DNA from: Amphirosellinia nigrospora
Taxonomy: Eukaryota; Ascomycota; Sordariomycetes; Xylariales; Xylariaceae
DNA: 64,000 nt
Direction of reading: 5' to 3'
Assembly: GCA_004123355.1 (NCBI GenBank)
Contig: SCHM01000003.1
Coordinates: 5,041,058 to 5,105,057, forward strand
Shown: positions 9,808 through 21,967 of the stretch, piece after piece
Numbering within the stretch: the first letter of the stretch is position 1
Layout: every line of letters starts with the position of its first letter
Program-made: the position numbers and the translations under genes
The notes under the pieces: generated by a model
What the model saw: only the letters and a program-made list of their open reading frames with translations
Database searches by the model: none
Told to the model about the DNA's origin: nothing

Positions 9808-12345
9808 ATTGTGCGCACAAGAAGTTGGCTGAAGTGGAACAACTATTGATAGAGGACTGGTACGGAAAGTTTTGGGTATACCTATAGACATTCGATATAT
9901 AAACCATTTCTCGGTCGATTATTAATCTTAAAATCGAGTGATCAAAGCTGATTGATAAGCTCTTGCAATGACCTACGATAAGCATGCCCACTCAAGAAAT
10001 TTGTAAGCTGCGCCCTATCATCAACACTACATCATCCAAAGTTTGGTCGACACCTCGGTAAAACCATGGTTTATATGACGCTAATATTCATGGCCCTGGC
10101 GGAGGGGTAAGCCAGATCATCATCATTTGACCATATGAGCTAGGCTTATAATTCTTAGATCATTCACAGAAACACCCTGATATTTATTAAACAGTGCCGC
10201 AAAGCGGCACAAAGGCCAAGTAAGTATAAGATTGTGCTTAGGGCGATTCTCGGGCCTAGGTGCGAAGTCGTATCTTATCCTAGTCACAGCCTCTCCTATT
10301 TCGACTTTACCACTTTCAAATGTGGGCTCCCCGCTTTATCTGGTGGGAACATTGAGGGAGAAACATTTGTACATATTCCTATGAGTATTTGTTGTCGAGT
10401 GAGAACCTCAACACATCTGGGAGCCGGCTTAATCTACCAGAGTATTCCTAGTAATAATAACGATATTACACAACTCGCGCTGTCAAAGATAGATTCGTCA
10501 ACAGCGTTAGGCATAAAACGCCTCGGTCACGTTGACTTTGATTAGATTCATCGCTAAATATTTATGCCGCGTGATTTAATCGGACAGGCAACTTCTCTCA
10601 AGAGCCTTAGGCCCTATTTTATCTTTAGGCCGACCTTGGTAATAATTTTTCAAGCGCAGAAAGAAAAGCACTAAAACATTCCCAGTTAAACAGTCATGAG
10701 GAAATGCTTTACACACATTTATTTTATTATCCGATCAACTACTCGCTAAACTCTCTCTTGCTAAGAAATGAAGTGCAATGGGTCTGGTCTCGGTACTCAT
10801 CGAATCCGATACTGGTACGCGCGTATGAAACTTGGATGTGTATATCGACGTCGTCACACGAGTTAAAGATTCTGCAAGAGTCCTCACGAGGCCTCGGTTA
10901 TTAGCTTCCCCATATTCACCTCGTCTCATATCGTACACCGAGACAGTTACCACTTGTTAGAGCGAAGCTAAGTCCGTAATGAGAAGATAAGCAAGGGTAT
11001 TCAGACAAATGGTTTGTTGATCTCATGGAGTTGAATAGGGGTTAAGCCCCCATGCCCCCTTTTGCAATTCAGACATTCTCCCAAGTGCTTCATCACAACC
11101 TCTATTTTATCTTGAAGCCTAGAATGCCGCCTAATAACATAATAGTCAATCGCTCTCATCATATACAATACTTACCAACTACCTCATCTTTGAACTTGTA
11201 ATTGCCGAAGCACTTGATTCGATATGACTAATAATTAAACAACGAAGGTGTCTGCTCATCTGGTCTAGCCAGCCGAATATCGGATTTGCAACCTGATCGC
11301 CATAATATTCCGAGGCGAAGTACGGTGCGCGGGAGTCTTGGCGATACATCCGAAGTGCAGGGGCGTCCTATTTGGGAGACATAGAACAACTCTGTTTAGA
11401 ATCTCGTAGCCAAAAGAAAAATTTTGTCAGGACGGGGCTCCCATCATATTCTAGAAAGGTATGATGGCATACTTTACACAACAATGGCACAGACGTCAAT
11501 CCTCAAGCCCGAGCGCAATGCGAAACAGGCAGGGTATTGATTGTTGATCGTTTGGCGTCGATCCGGCTGGCCGCGTCCGGGGAACAATGGGGCCCCCGCT
11601 TGCGACGCAACACACCGGTCGGAGGTGGAGTCTCTGTATACTACACTATACCTACTTCTGTACTCCCAACTATACCCCCTTCTCCCCACTAATCATCTAG
11701 TATTGGGTGCCTTTATCTTCTAATACATAAGTAGGTACATGTTATGAATATCACATGGTTAGACTAGGTAGATAGATATCTTCAGTTAATATACACGCTC
11801 AAGTTACGAGTTCCGTAGTGTCGGTAGTAACATGCCCTCGGTATAATCGAGACCGCTATACTACTGGGTGACATTGGCACAAGCTCAGAGACGAAACATG
11901 GTCCGTAGATCAAGCATATTGTCCGACTTGCCACACACCTAGCACTGCTCTCATCATGCGTTCGCTACCACACGCGGTTCGTCTCTACAATCCCTCTCGC
12001 CAAGCTAACCGTGAAATCGTCGATCGATTGCCCCACGTCCTCATCGTCTTTCCCCGGACTCGATCTCGACAGACAGACTGTTTCATGCGTTCGCGGTGTC
12101 TCGGCGGCGACGATCGTACCCGCGCGCACCCCTTCACCATGACTGATCCAGGTAGATGTCGCCCGCAGGCCCGGCCTTATAAGGCTGGACCCACCGGTCG
12201 AGTTCTGTAGTTACGGGTTTTCTAATCCTTTTCCCGCTTCATTCATGTGTGGAGACGACAGATAGTACCAGGTTCCGCAGAGCGGTAAATAAATCATCGA
12301 GAGGGGATCAGAACTTCTTCTTCTTTTACTCCCTTATTTACTATC
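9808..12345. other. 2.5-kb intergenic region, no supported gene
   Basis: Upstream of both the epoxide hydrolase (minus) and the rhodopsin-domain gene (plus). A TATATA stretch at about 9893-9900 could serve the hydrolase. Reading frames here (for example 10234-10545 and 11956-12210) lack family motifs, introns or protein-like composition. The region probably marks the edge of the metabolite cluster. Confidence 0.6.
10194..10210. repeat. 17-bp near-perfect palindrome GTGCCGC-AAA-GCGGCAC
   Basis: Seven-base arms around a 3-base spacer. It contains CCG and CGG half-sites like those bound by Zn2Cys6 dimers, about 390 bp upstream of the epoxide hydrolase start. It could be a regulator site or a chance hairpin. 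Confidence 0.4.
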
Positions 12346-13764
12346 ATGGATGACTTGAGCAACGACGTGCTCTTGGACTCTCAGGGGAGAGTAGTACCCC
12401 CGGCGGAATTGACCGAGCCAGATCAGGATGACTTCGGTCCTTCAATCGAGGCGTGCTTGTGGTCTCTAGCTGTATTAGCGGCCGGTTGGTTGGCACTTCG
12501 ACTCTTTCTGAAGATAAAGAAACATGGGGGCGTGGCCATTTCTTCCAACAATCGTGAGTAACATCAACTCTTTCTATGCCGCAAGCTGCGGTGTGCCTCC
12601 GCTAGAGAGAAAACTTACTGACAAGTAGTGTTGCAGTCATGGGTATTTAAATGAAATCATATCTATTGTATCACCTCATGCTCACAGCTCTAGGTCTGCG
12701 TCGTACTCTCCAATGCATCAACTTCCGCCGCGATATCGCTCGGATGGACAAAAGAGGCACCCGACGTCCCGCCGAACAACTGGCCGCGGATACTGTTCAT
12801 ATTGTACATATCCGGCTTATTCTCTGTCATGGCCGCAGCCATCAGCAAGACATCATTCGCCCTAACTCTGCTTCGTATCTCCAACGGATGGGTGAAGTTT
12901 ATCGTCTGGTTCGCTATAATCACAGTCAATGTGGTCAGGGCCTCAGTATCATCTTCAACTGGGTACAGTGTACGCCGGTGGAGAAGAACTTTAATATCTT
13001 CATACCGGGCAGCTGTTGGCCGAGGGATATTCTAATCGGATACAATTCCTTTGTCGCAGGTATGGGACTCCTCATAGACTAACAGTGTGAACTATTAACT
13101 TACATTTCCTTAGCATATTCGGGAATCATGGATATTCTATTAGCGCTTCTGCCGTGGAAGATTATCTGGAACATGAATATGAGCAGAAAAGAGCGGTTCG
13201 GGGCGATATGTGCCATGAGCCTCGGCTTTCTGTAAGATTTCTCACCCCCTGCTTGCCGATATCAAGAAAGACCGTCACTAAGTGAACTTATAGAGCCGGA
13301 ACGATCTCGCTTGTCAAGATCTACGCCCTGACAGGCACACTCCAGGCCAACTTGGGTAAGATTTATCATAATTGGTTACCCATGAACAACTAACTCTAAC
13401 TTTTTTCGTAGATAGCTCAATTCAACTCACAGTCTTATCAATTGCTGAGACCTCAGTCACAATAATGGCAGCTTCCATCCCAATATTACGGGCATTGGCA
13501 CGAGACAAGGCCGGGCCCCGAGGAATTAAGCTTTTCACTCTGAACGCCACGGAGCACCGAACCTTACAACAAGCGGCGCCACAGCCCGAAGGCTCTGATG
13601 CCGAACCAAACAAGAGTAGTTACACCTCAAACCGACTGTTCAGTATCGTTAAAAAGGCAACGGGCAGGAGGAGAGTCCCGGTGCTTTCAAAGATTATGGA
13701 GGCGGAGGAACCTTCCCCCGGATTGTTTGGGGACACATCAACCGGAGAAAGAAGCTTTGTATAA
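12346..13764 (+). CDS. Rhodopsin-domain (Pth11/SAT4-like) integral membrane protein
   Basis: Seven-helix fungal membrane protein of the rhodopsin-domain family that includes Pth11-like proteins; substrate or ligand unknown. Hallmarks: a helix after the N-terminal tail (LWSLAVLAAGWLALRL), SVMAAAISKTSFALTLLRI, IIFNWVQCTPVEK, the GSCWPRDI loop and LLALLPWKIIW. Six exons: 12346-12553, 12629-12642, 12694-13059, 13114-13231, 13294-13355, 13412-13764. The second exon is a 14-nt microexon (17 nt if an AAG acceptor three bases upstream is used); it is needed to join the N-terminus to the VCVVLSNA helix in frame. A frame break at 12931-12934 looks like one missing G in a short run. Corrected length about 373 aa. 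The C-terminal tail is hydrophilic. Confidence 0.85.
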
Positions 13765-14007
13765 AATCGGCGATTGGTAAATTGCAATACCGGAGGATTA
13801 ATCGGGTTTTCTGGCCTCCTTGGGGGGGCGCCATGTAAAGTTATCCCGACAATATGTATTTTCCCACGTAATGTCTGACCCCATCCCCTAGCATAAAACC
13901 TTAGGATAGCGCAGCGAAAAAAATGATATTTCACTTATTAAGCTCAAACGTGCTGTGAAATTTGAACCATTCCGTCTATTACTGTCTATGTCTAGCAAAA
14001 GGGGAAA
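13765..14007. other. Convergent 3' intergenic region
   Basis: Between the stop codons of the rhodopsin-domain gene and GPI16. No further feature is seen. Confidence 0.6.
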
Positions 14008-15884
14008 TCAATCCACTTTCCCTTTGCCCCCCTTTAGTTTCGTGATCAAGAGAGCAATCTTGGCCGTCAGCAGCCGGCTCCCCCTCATCAGCACCGACAA
14101 ATCTCCGAACCAGAATATTATACAGTCCGCCAAAGGCTAGCGCGATTGCGGTGCTGGTAAATATAATGACATTATAAGGCATACTAAAGTCGGGGGTGGG
14201 CAGACTGAGCAACAAACTTGTCGTTCTCAAATTCGACGTTTTCCGCAGCGCAGGTGGGGCGTCTGGTGAAGACGGGGGATGGTGATGATGGAGGCTGCGA
14301 CGTCGAATCCTCTGTTAGCATCGGTGGGTATTCTGTGTTAGCGTAGATGGACTTAAAGTCGTATGTTAGGAAACGGTGCTGGCTGGCGTATCCGCATGCG
14401 CAAGCTCCAGCTGGGTCCCCTTGCCCGGTCAAGTGCGGGTCGGTAGTATATCTCTTCTATTAGGTCATCTTTCGCCCCTGATGTGCCTTCAACGCGAGCC
14501 TCAAGCGTGTGAAGATAGACGCGCATGAACCAAGGCAGGCTTTCCATATAGATAAATTCAACTGCGGTGTCAGGGCTTGGGTTGGTGAGAATGGATTGAA
14601 CACCACCACGTTCTTGTCCATGGCCAGTAAAACTACGCTCTGCATATAAGAGTGGAGTTTCCGGCTTAACATACTCATCAGCCGTTGTTTTGGCGTTGTC
14701 GCCCTCTCGAGACATATGCGGTAAAATCATTGCGAAGTCCCCTTCGGGCGAAATTTGATAACATCGCGAGACCCCATCAGGGTTCTTTAACTCATTCGCA
14801 CCACCCGTCGTGAAGATATCCCTCCTTCCTGGGACATGTATGCACACGGGAGGAACATCTGGATCTGTTAAAGGACATGTGCCCTTCATGAACTTGCCAA
14901 AGAGGTCGATCTAAGGACCAGTCTTCGCCCGCCTCGAAGTCGGAAGGAAAGCATGTTTCGCCCGAGTGATACGGCTTCGAAGCATTGCACTTAAGCTCAT
15001 GTCCAGGTGGTGGCCGCGGAATAGGATTACCTAGTATTGTCAGCCGATAGTGAGATAGCGGAATAAACCAGACTTACCCCTCGGTCGTTTTGACCTCTCG
15101 ATATCCAGAACCATGTCAATAGTCTGTTCTATCTGCAAAACACATTCTTGACCCGGAGGGCATAGCGGTCGAATATCGATTGCCATGCTTTGCCACGTCG
15201 CATCAAACAATTTATGCCCATCCAGGAGAGTCGAGATTCCAGCTTTGCCCTTGCACGGCAGCAGCTTCAAGAATGGTGTCAGATTCTCTGTACATACAAT
15301 CTCATGAGGCAAAACGCCGTGCAGTAGATGCATCTTATCGAGGGCAGGACCGTGGTCACCTTCAGGCCGGAAGGACATGACGGGCCGCGTCGTTCGGGTC
15401 TCGTCGATGAAGTTGAGGGAGGCACAGAACAAGCCGGACAAGGCGTTCGTTAACGTAAGCCACTTGAGATCGGCCCTAGGTTCCACGTTAGCAGGGCACA
15501 AGATCTTGACGGCAGGATACCCAAAACACACTCTTCTTCTGTATCCGCCTCTAGCCACGCCCACAGCTCCACGCCGGTACCGCCCTCCTTGGTGCCATCC
15601 CACGGACGTGCGCCCCAGCTCTCGGCATCCCACCGGCCCAGGCTGAACCTCAGATGTAGCTCCCTCGTCCCGACATGTTGCAGAATCTGCCCTAGAGACC
15701 GGGGGAAATACCGAAAGTTGCGTGCGGCGAACTCGGAGAGGGTCGTGTTCGATCGGAAGTTGAAGCTCGCAAGGAGGGAAGATTGTGGTAGTGGCTTCAG
15801 GTTTAGCTGTTCATGATAATCGGAAGCGAAGACGTCAAAGACAAGAAAAAGTAGGGGTATCAAGTAAGAAAGAAAATATCGCAT
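14008..15884 (-). CDS. GPI16: GPI transamidase subunit Gpi16 (PIG-T)
   Basis: ER membrane subunit of the complex that attaches GPI anchors to secretory proteins. It has an N-terminal signal peptide (MRYFLSYLIPLLFLVFDVFA) and hallmark sequence FRYFPRSLGQIL, WDAESWGARPWDG, LSGLFCASLNFID and NLTPFLKLLPCKGKAG. A late TYDFKSIYANTEYPP segment and a single C-terminal helix (NVIIFTSTAIALAFGG) with a short basic tail complete it. Introns: 15476-15531 and 15031-15077. Six frame breaks occur, at about 14913, 14417-14420, 14371-14373, 14309-14310, 14232-14233 and 14080-14084; nearly all fall in short homopolymers and conserved sequence resumes each time. Corrected length about 591 aa, normal for the family. 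Gpi16 is essential in yeast, so I read these as sequence errors. Head-to-head with LUC7. Confidence 0.93.
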
Positions 15885-16293
15885 CCTGTATGTCTACAGC
15901 CCATGGGGACCGGGAATAAGGAAGCTGAAGGTGCGTACAAGTAGATTGTCGATAATATCAGCTGGAAAAGTGTCCTCGCATCAGACTCGCCCGACGGCGG
16001 CACATTTCCACCTGGGCAGTATCTTGGCAATGGGATGAGGTAGCGATTAGCGCGTCGTAGGGGTCCCCCTGAGCTACCTAGCGCTGGTACCTACACCCCA
16101 GCATAATCCGCCGATTGGCTCCCCGCAAAAGGCCTAATTCTTTTCCATTGCATGCAGGACTTTCCATGTCGCAAAACGCGACCTATTTATCGCCAGGACT
16201 GTCTACAACATAAAACGACTGCTTCATACGTCAACCTGTAGCAACTCCCGCCGCTGAACTACCCTACACTAGAGCCGCCATCATAAATCGAAC
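15885..16293. promoter_or_regulatory. Bidirectional promoter between GPI16 and LUC7
   Basis: A 409-bp divergent spacer. It is moderately GC-rich with no clear TATA box on either side close to the starts, as is usual for housekeeping genes. Confidence 0.5.
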
Positions 16294-17198
16294 ATGGCTG
16301 CAGAACAGCGAAAGCTGCTCGGTACTTACACCCCTAGCCACTCCCTTCACGATGGTCAGCCCAGCAACTAACATTTACCACAGAGCAGCTCATGGGCGGA
16401 CCGCAGACGTCCCGCGCCGCCCAACTCTCCCTCACCGACCCGAAAGTATGTCGCTCGTTCCTCGTCGGCACATGTCCGCACGACCTCTTCACAAACACCA
16501 AGAAGGACGTGGGTCCCTGTCCAAAGGTGCACGCGGAGTCGCTCAAGACCGAGTACGAGGGCCTGCCAGAGGCGGCGAAGCAGAAGTACGGCTTCGAGCA
16601 CGACTACCTGCGGGACCTGCAGAAGTACATCGACGAGTGCAACCGGTGGATCGAGACGGCGCAGCGGCGGCTCGAGAAGACGCCCGACGAGATCCGCCAG
16701 ACCAACGTGCTGCTCAAGACCATCTCGGAGCTCAACGCCACCATCGACTGCGGGCTGGACGAGGTGCGCGTCCTCGGCGACCTGGGCGAGGTCGCGCGCG
16801 CCTACGAGGAGTTCTTCCGCGTGCGCCAGGCCGCCCAGACCAAGGCCGAGCGCGAGCGCGAGCTCAAGAACCTCAGCGACACGGGCGGCCCCTCGGGCCA
16901 CCAGAAGCTACAGGTCTGCGACGTCTGCGGCGCCTATCTGTCGAGGCTAGATAACGATCGTCGATTGGCCGACCACTTTTACGGAAAGATGCACCTCGGT
17001 TACGCCCAGATGCGCAAGACCTACGACGCCCTCGCTAAGGAACGGGGTCGCGGACGACCGCCGCCGATGATGCAGGATGATGGACCACGCGACGACGCCG
17101 ACGGCTGGAGAGGTGGGCCTAGGGGCCCCGACGCGGCGGCGGCGGTGGTGGTGGGGTACGGAGGACGAAATGGCCGAGGATTCCGCGGTGGTTGGTGA
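16294..17198 (+). CDS. LUC7: Luc7-like U1 snRNP component
   Basis: Splicing factor that helps U1 snRNP recognise weak 5' splice sites; nuclear. Exon 1 is 28 bp (16294-16321), intron 16322-16383 (62 bp), exon 2 16384-17198; total 843 bp, 280 aa, no frame breaks. The N-terminal CCCH zinc finger runs from the VCRSFLVGTCPHDLF segment to PCPKVH. A long coiled coil follows (DLRDLQKYIDECN-like, about residues 75-185). The second, C2H2 finger is VCDVCGAYL with the paired histidines in DHFYGKMH. The C-terminus is an RG/G-rich tail. The second exon is much more GC-rich at third positions than its neighbours (16440-16910), which also creates long open frames on the other strand. The start ATG gives the family's MAAEQRKLL N-terminus. 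Confidence 0.95.
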
Positions 17199-17513
17199 AA
17201 GGCAACGTGGTCGGATATTCATCATACTTTACGCATGTTCGGAGTTTTGGCGTTATTATGGGTTAGGCGGGAGCATGGTTGAAGCAAACTTGCATGATAT
17301 CACTGTACGAATACGCCCAATAAACTTGCCTCTGAGATGTTTGGTATTTCAGGCAAAATGCGTCAAGCTATGTTTTAATTACAATTAAACGAAACACGCT
17401 GGTCATCGTTTCCCCCGTGTTTAGTTAGACATGCTGTGCAGAGCATGACCAACACTGTGATATGTATACAGCTATTTCATCTCATCATCCCAGTCGTCCG
17501 AACTCAACAATTC
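17199..17513. other. Convergent 3' intergenic region
   Basis: Between LUC7 and the RGG-protein gene. No gene is visible. Confidence 0.6.
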
Positions 17514-18678
17514 CTAGTTCCCGTCCAGTGCAGCCATCTCATCATCCCACTTCCCTATCGGTGGATGAATGGCGCTAGGCGACAAGGATATAGGCTTGGA
17601 AGTGTCAGCGGTGGTCGTATCCAGTTTCGCAGTGGAGGGGGCAGGGCAGGAAAATCGTCCGCAGTCGGAAGGGCCTGCGGCTCAGGCTTCTTCTGCTGAT
17701 GCTGGTGCTGTTGTTGATATGAGGTTCCATCGGCGGCATTTCTCTCGGCGAAGCCTCCCCGACCTCCTCGACCACCCCGTGAACCGCCTCGTCCCTACCA
17801 CCGCGGCCGCGGCCACGAAACTCATCAGGGGCAAATTCCCTGATAGGCTCCTCGCCATTCCTGAAGTTCCGGGCACCACGAATGCCACCGTTTGCGCCTC
17901 TGAAGCTTCGTCGATCCCTCTCGTCGTCTGCCGCTTTGCCTTCGTCCCAGCCGCCTTCGCGGGCGCCCATGGCCTTCAACTTGCGTTCTCTATTCGCAGC
18001 ACGTTCCTGGTCCATCTGGCGTCGCTCTTCTTCACCTCTCCGTCGGCGCTCGGCTTCCTCTGCGCGACGTTGTCGTGCTTCTTCCATCCCTTTCTCGTAG
18101 GCGAGAGCGTGCGACCGACTATCTTGCTCCGCCTTCTCAAACTTGCGCGCCTTTTCTGCAGACAAGATGCGCATGCGCTCCATCTTTTCCGCAAGCTCAG
18201 AGTCAGACAATTTGGTACGCGGGTTCGCGCCGGAAGCGAGCCGGTCTATAAGGGCCGTGTTGGAGCCAGGACGTGCCGGGGTTATCGTCGGGGCTGTTGC
18301 GGTACTAGGAGAAGGCTCGGAGGGGGCCGAGACATCGCCAGCGGTGGCGGTTGTGACATTACTCGGCTGAGGGGGGGCCTTCTTAGGAGAGTGTTTGCGT
18401 GGCCGTTGCTGGTGTGCTGGTGTTGCGTGTCGCGAGTGCGCTAGTGTTCTGGGAGCACTGGGAGCACTGGGAGCAGGAGTTGACTGCAAGGGCTTGGTAG
18501 ATGGGGTACCAACTGTGGGTTGAGCTTCGGCTAAAGGCGCTGGTGTTGATTCGGTCGGCGTTTCTGTTTGTCCTTGTGTTTGTGGTTGGGGTTGCGGCTC
18601 GGGAACAGACTGAGCGACAGGCTCAAAGTCGTCAGCGAACAAGTCATCGTCCGTTCGGCCACCGAATTGATCTTCCAT
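17514..18678 (-). CDS. Conserved-looking RGG/coiled-coil protein, unrecognised
   Basis: Family not recognised. The predicted protein (about 388 aa, no intron) has an acidic N-terminus (DDLFADDFEPV), a Pro/Thr/Gln/Ser-rich disordered stretch to about residue 135, and a charged coiled coil rich in Glu/Arg/Lys (about 150-240). An Arg-Gly box, a Gln/His run and a short conserved-looking end (LPTADDFPALP, then GKWDDEMAALDG) follow. The layout suggests an RNA- or ribosome-associated protein, which is an inference. Two frame breaks, at the C run 17793-17795 and the T run 17624-17626, separate the RGG part and the tail from the rest. Without allowing for them the protein would end at 17605 with an unrelated tail. 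Neighbour to LUC7, tail to tail. Confidence 0.75.
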
Positions 18679-19361
18679 CTTAATGAGTAGTAGAGCTAAT
18701 AGAACTACTATGCAAAGTAAGGATGAAGGAAGTGGTGAGACAACACAAGAAAAACTGAATGGATCGAAGTTCCAAGCGACGTGAGTAGGTAGGTAGGTAG
18801 GTATGGGTTGAAGAGCAAAGTGTCAAATGAAAGATGTATATACTTCAAAGTAGGTTTGCAAAATGGCAATCGCAGTTAACGACGGAGGGGTGGAGTTTTG
18901 GGCGACCAATGTTAGCGGGGGTTAGCCGTGGAAAGACCCCTGCGACGGACTTATTAAGGTACGGAGAAACCAAGGCCGCTAAAACTGGTGAATAAAGTAG
19001 GTACCTAGGTACTCGGAGCACCAGTTAACAAGCAAACAATGGGGATACCTATTATCCTTGTAGATTAAAATTCATGGTTAATACGTGCATTCACGTTTTT
19101 CATCGACTATATTTGTACTGCGTTGCGTATATGAAATTGCTTCTCTATTAACGGGGTTATCATTATCATCACAATTAACCTACCTTTCATCCTGCTACAC
19201 CAGTATAGAGTCGAGGGAAATGACTAAGAGTGGCTAGCGGTGTCCCGAGGCCAGAGCACTCCTCTAGAAGTTGCAATTTGACGTGAACGGAAATATTCGG
19301 TATTTATTGTATTCTATGTACTGTTTTTTGGACCTATGGTTGGATATACTCATTCCCACCC
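18679..19361. other. Intergenic region with short TAGG repeat
   Basis: Upstream of the RGG-protein gene and downstream of the OPT gene. It contains four tandem TAGG units at 18786-18801. No reading frame is supported. Confidence 0.6.
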
Positions 19362-21967
19362 TTACCAAGTTGCTGGGCCAAATGTTCCCCTTCAGGAACA
19401 GTTTTTAATATGGCAGAATACGAGGCATCCTGGGTTAATTGTCAGTGTCAATTCCCAAATAATTGAGTCGTGGCAATACTCACCACAGTCTCGTACACAG
19501 CTACATTCCCCCACCATTGCGGGATCGTGACCTCGGGTAGCGTGATGGCAAAGAAGACAATGATAGTCGCGATGATGAGTCCTGCATCTAAACCAGCAGC
19601 AGTGATATAATTGTATTTCTGCCACCACGCATGATATCGTTTGCGAATGCCGTAATTGAATACCAACCCCGTGATGGCCCAGGTGGAGAAGGATAGTGGC
19701 GTTGCCGGAGGAAGCCAGGACATTGCCCCGAGAAGAATCGGCGCGTTGAAATGACGCGCGAAGTCGACACGCAGCTTTCGCACCAGCACCCAGAGAAGCA
19801 GTGGGAGAGCGGCACCTACCAACCAGAACCAATTGAAGTTGACGTAGAGTGACCCCGGCCCAAACATTCGTTGAGGGCCGATGACACCCCATACGATTGA
19901 TGCCGAGAAAAATGCGCGACCATTTGGACAGGTAAAATGAGATGCCTGTGTACTGTAATAACTCGAGCGTCAGATTACAGTGATTTGGTCGTTGTTCCTG
20001 ATTCACTTACAGCGAGCAGACTTCCGGGATATGTCCAAGAGTCCAGTTCATCACCGCTACCTGCACAAATACAGCCCAGATACTCGCGACTATCTGACAC
20101 CAGAAAGTGACTCTCGGGGTACTTTCATATAATGCGCTAGCTTGAGGTCACCACTGTATACCTGGGCCTGACCGAGAGTTATCACGGAGAACACCTTGAA
20201 GATCATGACGCCAATAGGCCGACCAGGAATAATGAAACCTGCGATGAAGGGTGAGACGACGTTCAAGGATAACTGGATATTGGATATCGCCAACACCATT
20301 CCCGTGGGAACCACGAAGACGAGAGAGAGAATGACCGAGACGAAGAAAGCCCACCATGGCAACTGAGTATCATAGCCCAGAGCGGTTCCGAGGCCAAAGG
20401 CGATGGAGCCTAGCAGCACGGCCAAATACCACCAGTCCGGCGTCTCCGTATACTTCTTCATCATTCTCATGTGAATATCGGGTTCTTGGTTCTTCGCCGC
20501 CTTGAATCGGTACCAGATCTCTTTGCCATGGAATATCCCTGTGTGAAAAAGGGCCGCTGTCAAAGCGGCAAATGAAAGGCCGTAGTTCAGAGCCAGCGTA
20601 GGGGACAGAAATAGGGGAGAGTAGTCCTTGTACTTCTCCAGATCAAAAGTGAAATGTTCGCCAAGGATATTGCTAACTTTATACGAAGACTGTGTGTTAT
20701 CATATGTCTGACTCGTTACTACTGGTAAGTAGTCGGCAAAGCTATGTTTCCATTAGTACTTTCCGATACCTTGAGATGTGCGAAAGGTGAACTCACAGCG
20801 CACCAGAATAGGTGATGCCAATTGTAGGAATCAAAACAAACAAGACCAAGCCAAGTAGGGTATTCACGTGGGCATGTGTCGGCGCCAACAACGGATCATC
20901 GAGGTAAGCAGTAATGTAGGTCCAGTCAAAAGTGATTGGGATCAAAGAGAGGCCAGTATAACCACCGAACAACTGATTCAGCACCACATTGTTAGGCTTA
21001 ATCCAAGTAATAAAAGCGAACACGGAGAGCCCCTGCCAGATGACACCGGGTATCCAATAATAAACGAACATGCCAGCAACAAGGTAGAAAAAGTATCGGT
21101 AGGGGCTGATTGTCCATCCATTAAAGTCCGTTTCGTCCTTCTTGCTCTTGTCGTGCAGGGCGTGGAAGAGACTCGTCTTGGAGAATTGGTTAGGCCACAA
21201 CATAGCAGCTGGCCAAACCAAGAATCTACGAAACAAGCCTGATATGGAGATGCCGATGAGTTGTGAGCTGAGAGTAAAGATAAGGGCAAACCCCCAACCG
21301 AAATTCACATTGTAAAACGGCTTTCCCTGGAGTGCAAGCAGGGCATCAGTGCTGTAAGCATAACCCTGTGTAACATTCGCCATCAATGTGATCACGACAT
21401 GCTCTTTGATAGTAAACGGCCCTGTATTCAGAGTCCACTTGACGCCAAATGTATTGAAGACTCTGGTCGGCATAGTAGCAGCCCAAAAAACAGCCTACTG
21501 GGTATGATAGCAAGACTACAACAATAGCCGTGAAATCTGGAAGAGACTGGAAGTTAATTATGGCTTTCACTGGGGATTCGGCCATGCATAGAGGTCTGCT
21601 GGGATGTGTGGGAGTACACAATCGGAGAGGGGAAATACACTCTCTGTGATCACGTACTGATGGCTGGGCTTCTCATGGACAAAAACATATTGGCTCCGCT
21701 AGCGAGGGTGACGAAGAACATGCCGATGACCCAAGCTCTTACGGTGTTGGCGACCTCGCCGCCATCAACGTTACGAACAGCGGCGCGAACTTCTTCGTAG
21801 GGCGAATCCTCGGTAAACAGCATATCGACCTCGACTATCTCGGTTGCATCCCCATCCTCGACCACTTTCTTGACCACGTCAAGCGTCTCCTTGGGTAAGT
21901 TGGGGTCCCATTGGTGTGCCTTTTTGATTTTTTCGAGGTCGGTAGTTGCTACAGTGGCATCTACCAT
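19362..21967 (-). CDS. OPT-family oligopeptide transporter
   Basis: Proton-coupled plasma-membrane transporter of small peptides or related compounds (oligopeptide transporter family). The start ATG 21967 gives a soluble N-terminus ending in the family signature DPNLP. Family features include LSYPVGCF, SGLFRRFLVWPAAMLWP, GLSLIPITFDW, the NIQLSLNVVSPFIAGF helix and the late HFNAPILLGAMSWLPPATP loop. Introns: 21537-21657, 20742-20796, 19953-20010, 19430-19483. Frame breaks lie at the homopolymers 21485-21490, 20116-20119 and 19380-19382. Corrected length about 772 aa, typical for the family, and the C-terminus then ends in the usual Pro-x-Thr-Trp. An in-frame ATG at 22138 also exists but its extra residues have no family similarity. 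Substrate cannot be predicted. Confidence 0.92.

Noticed and set aside
11956-12210. 84-codon frame upstream of the rhodopsin-domain gene
   Set aside because: Arg/Pro-rich composition without motifs; likely leader or spacer sequence.
16352-16954. Long overlapping frames on both strands over LUC7
   Set aside because: They are shadows caused by the high third-position GC of LUC7. The Luc7 frame has the zinc fingers and a correct splice junction.
18786-18801. TAGG repeat as telomere-like sequence
   Set aside because: Only four units, not TTAGGG, and internal to a housekeeping block.
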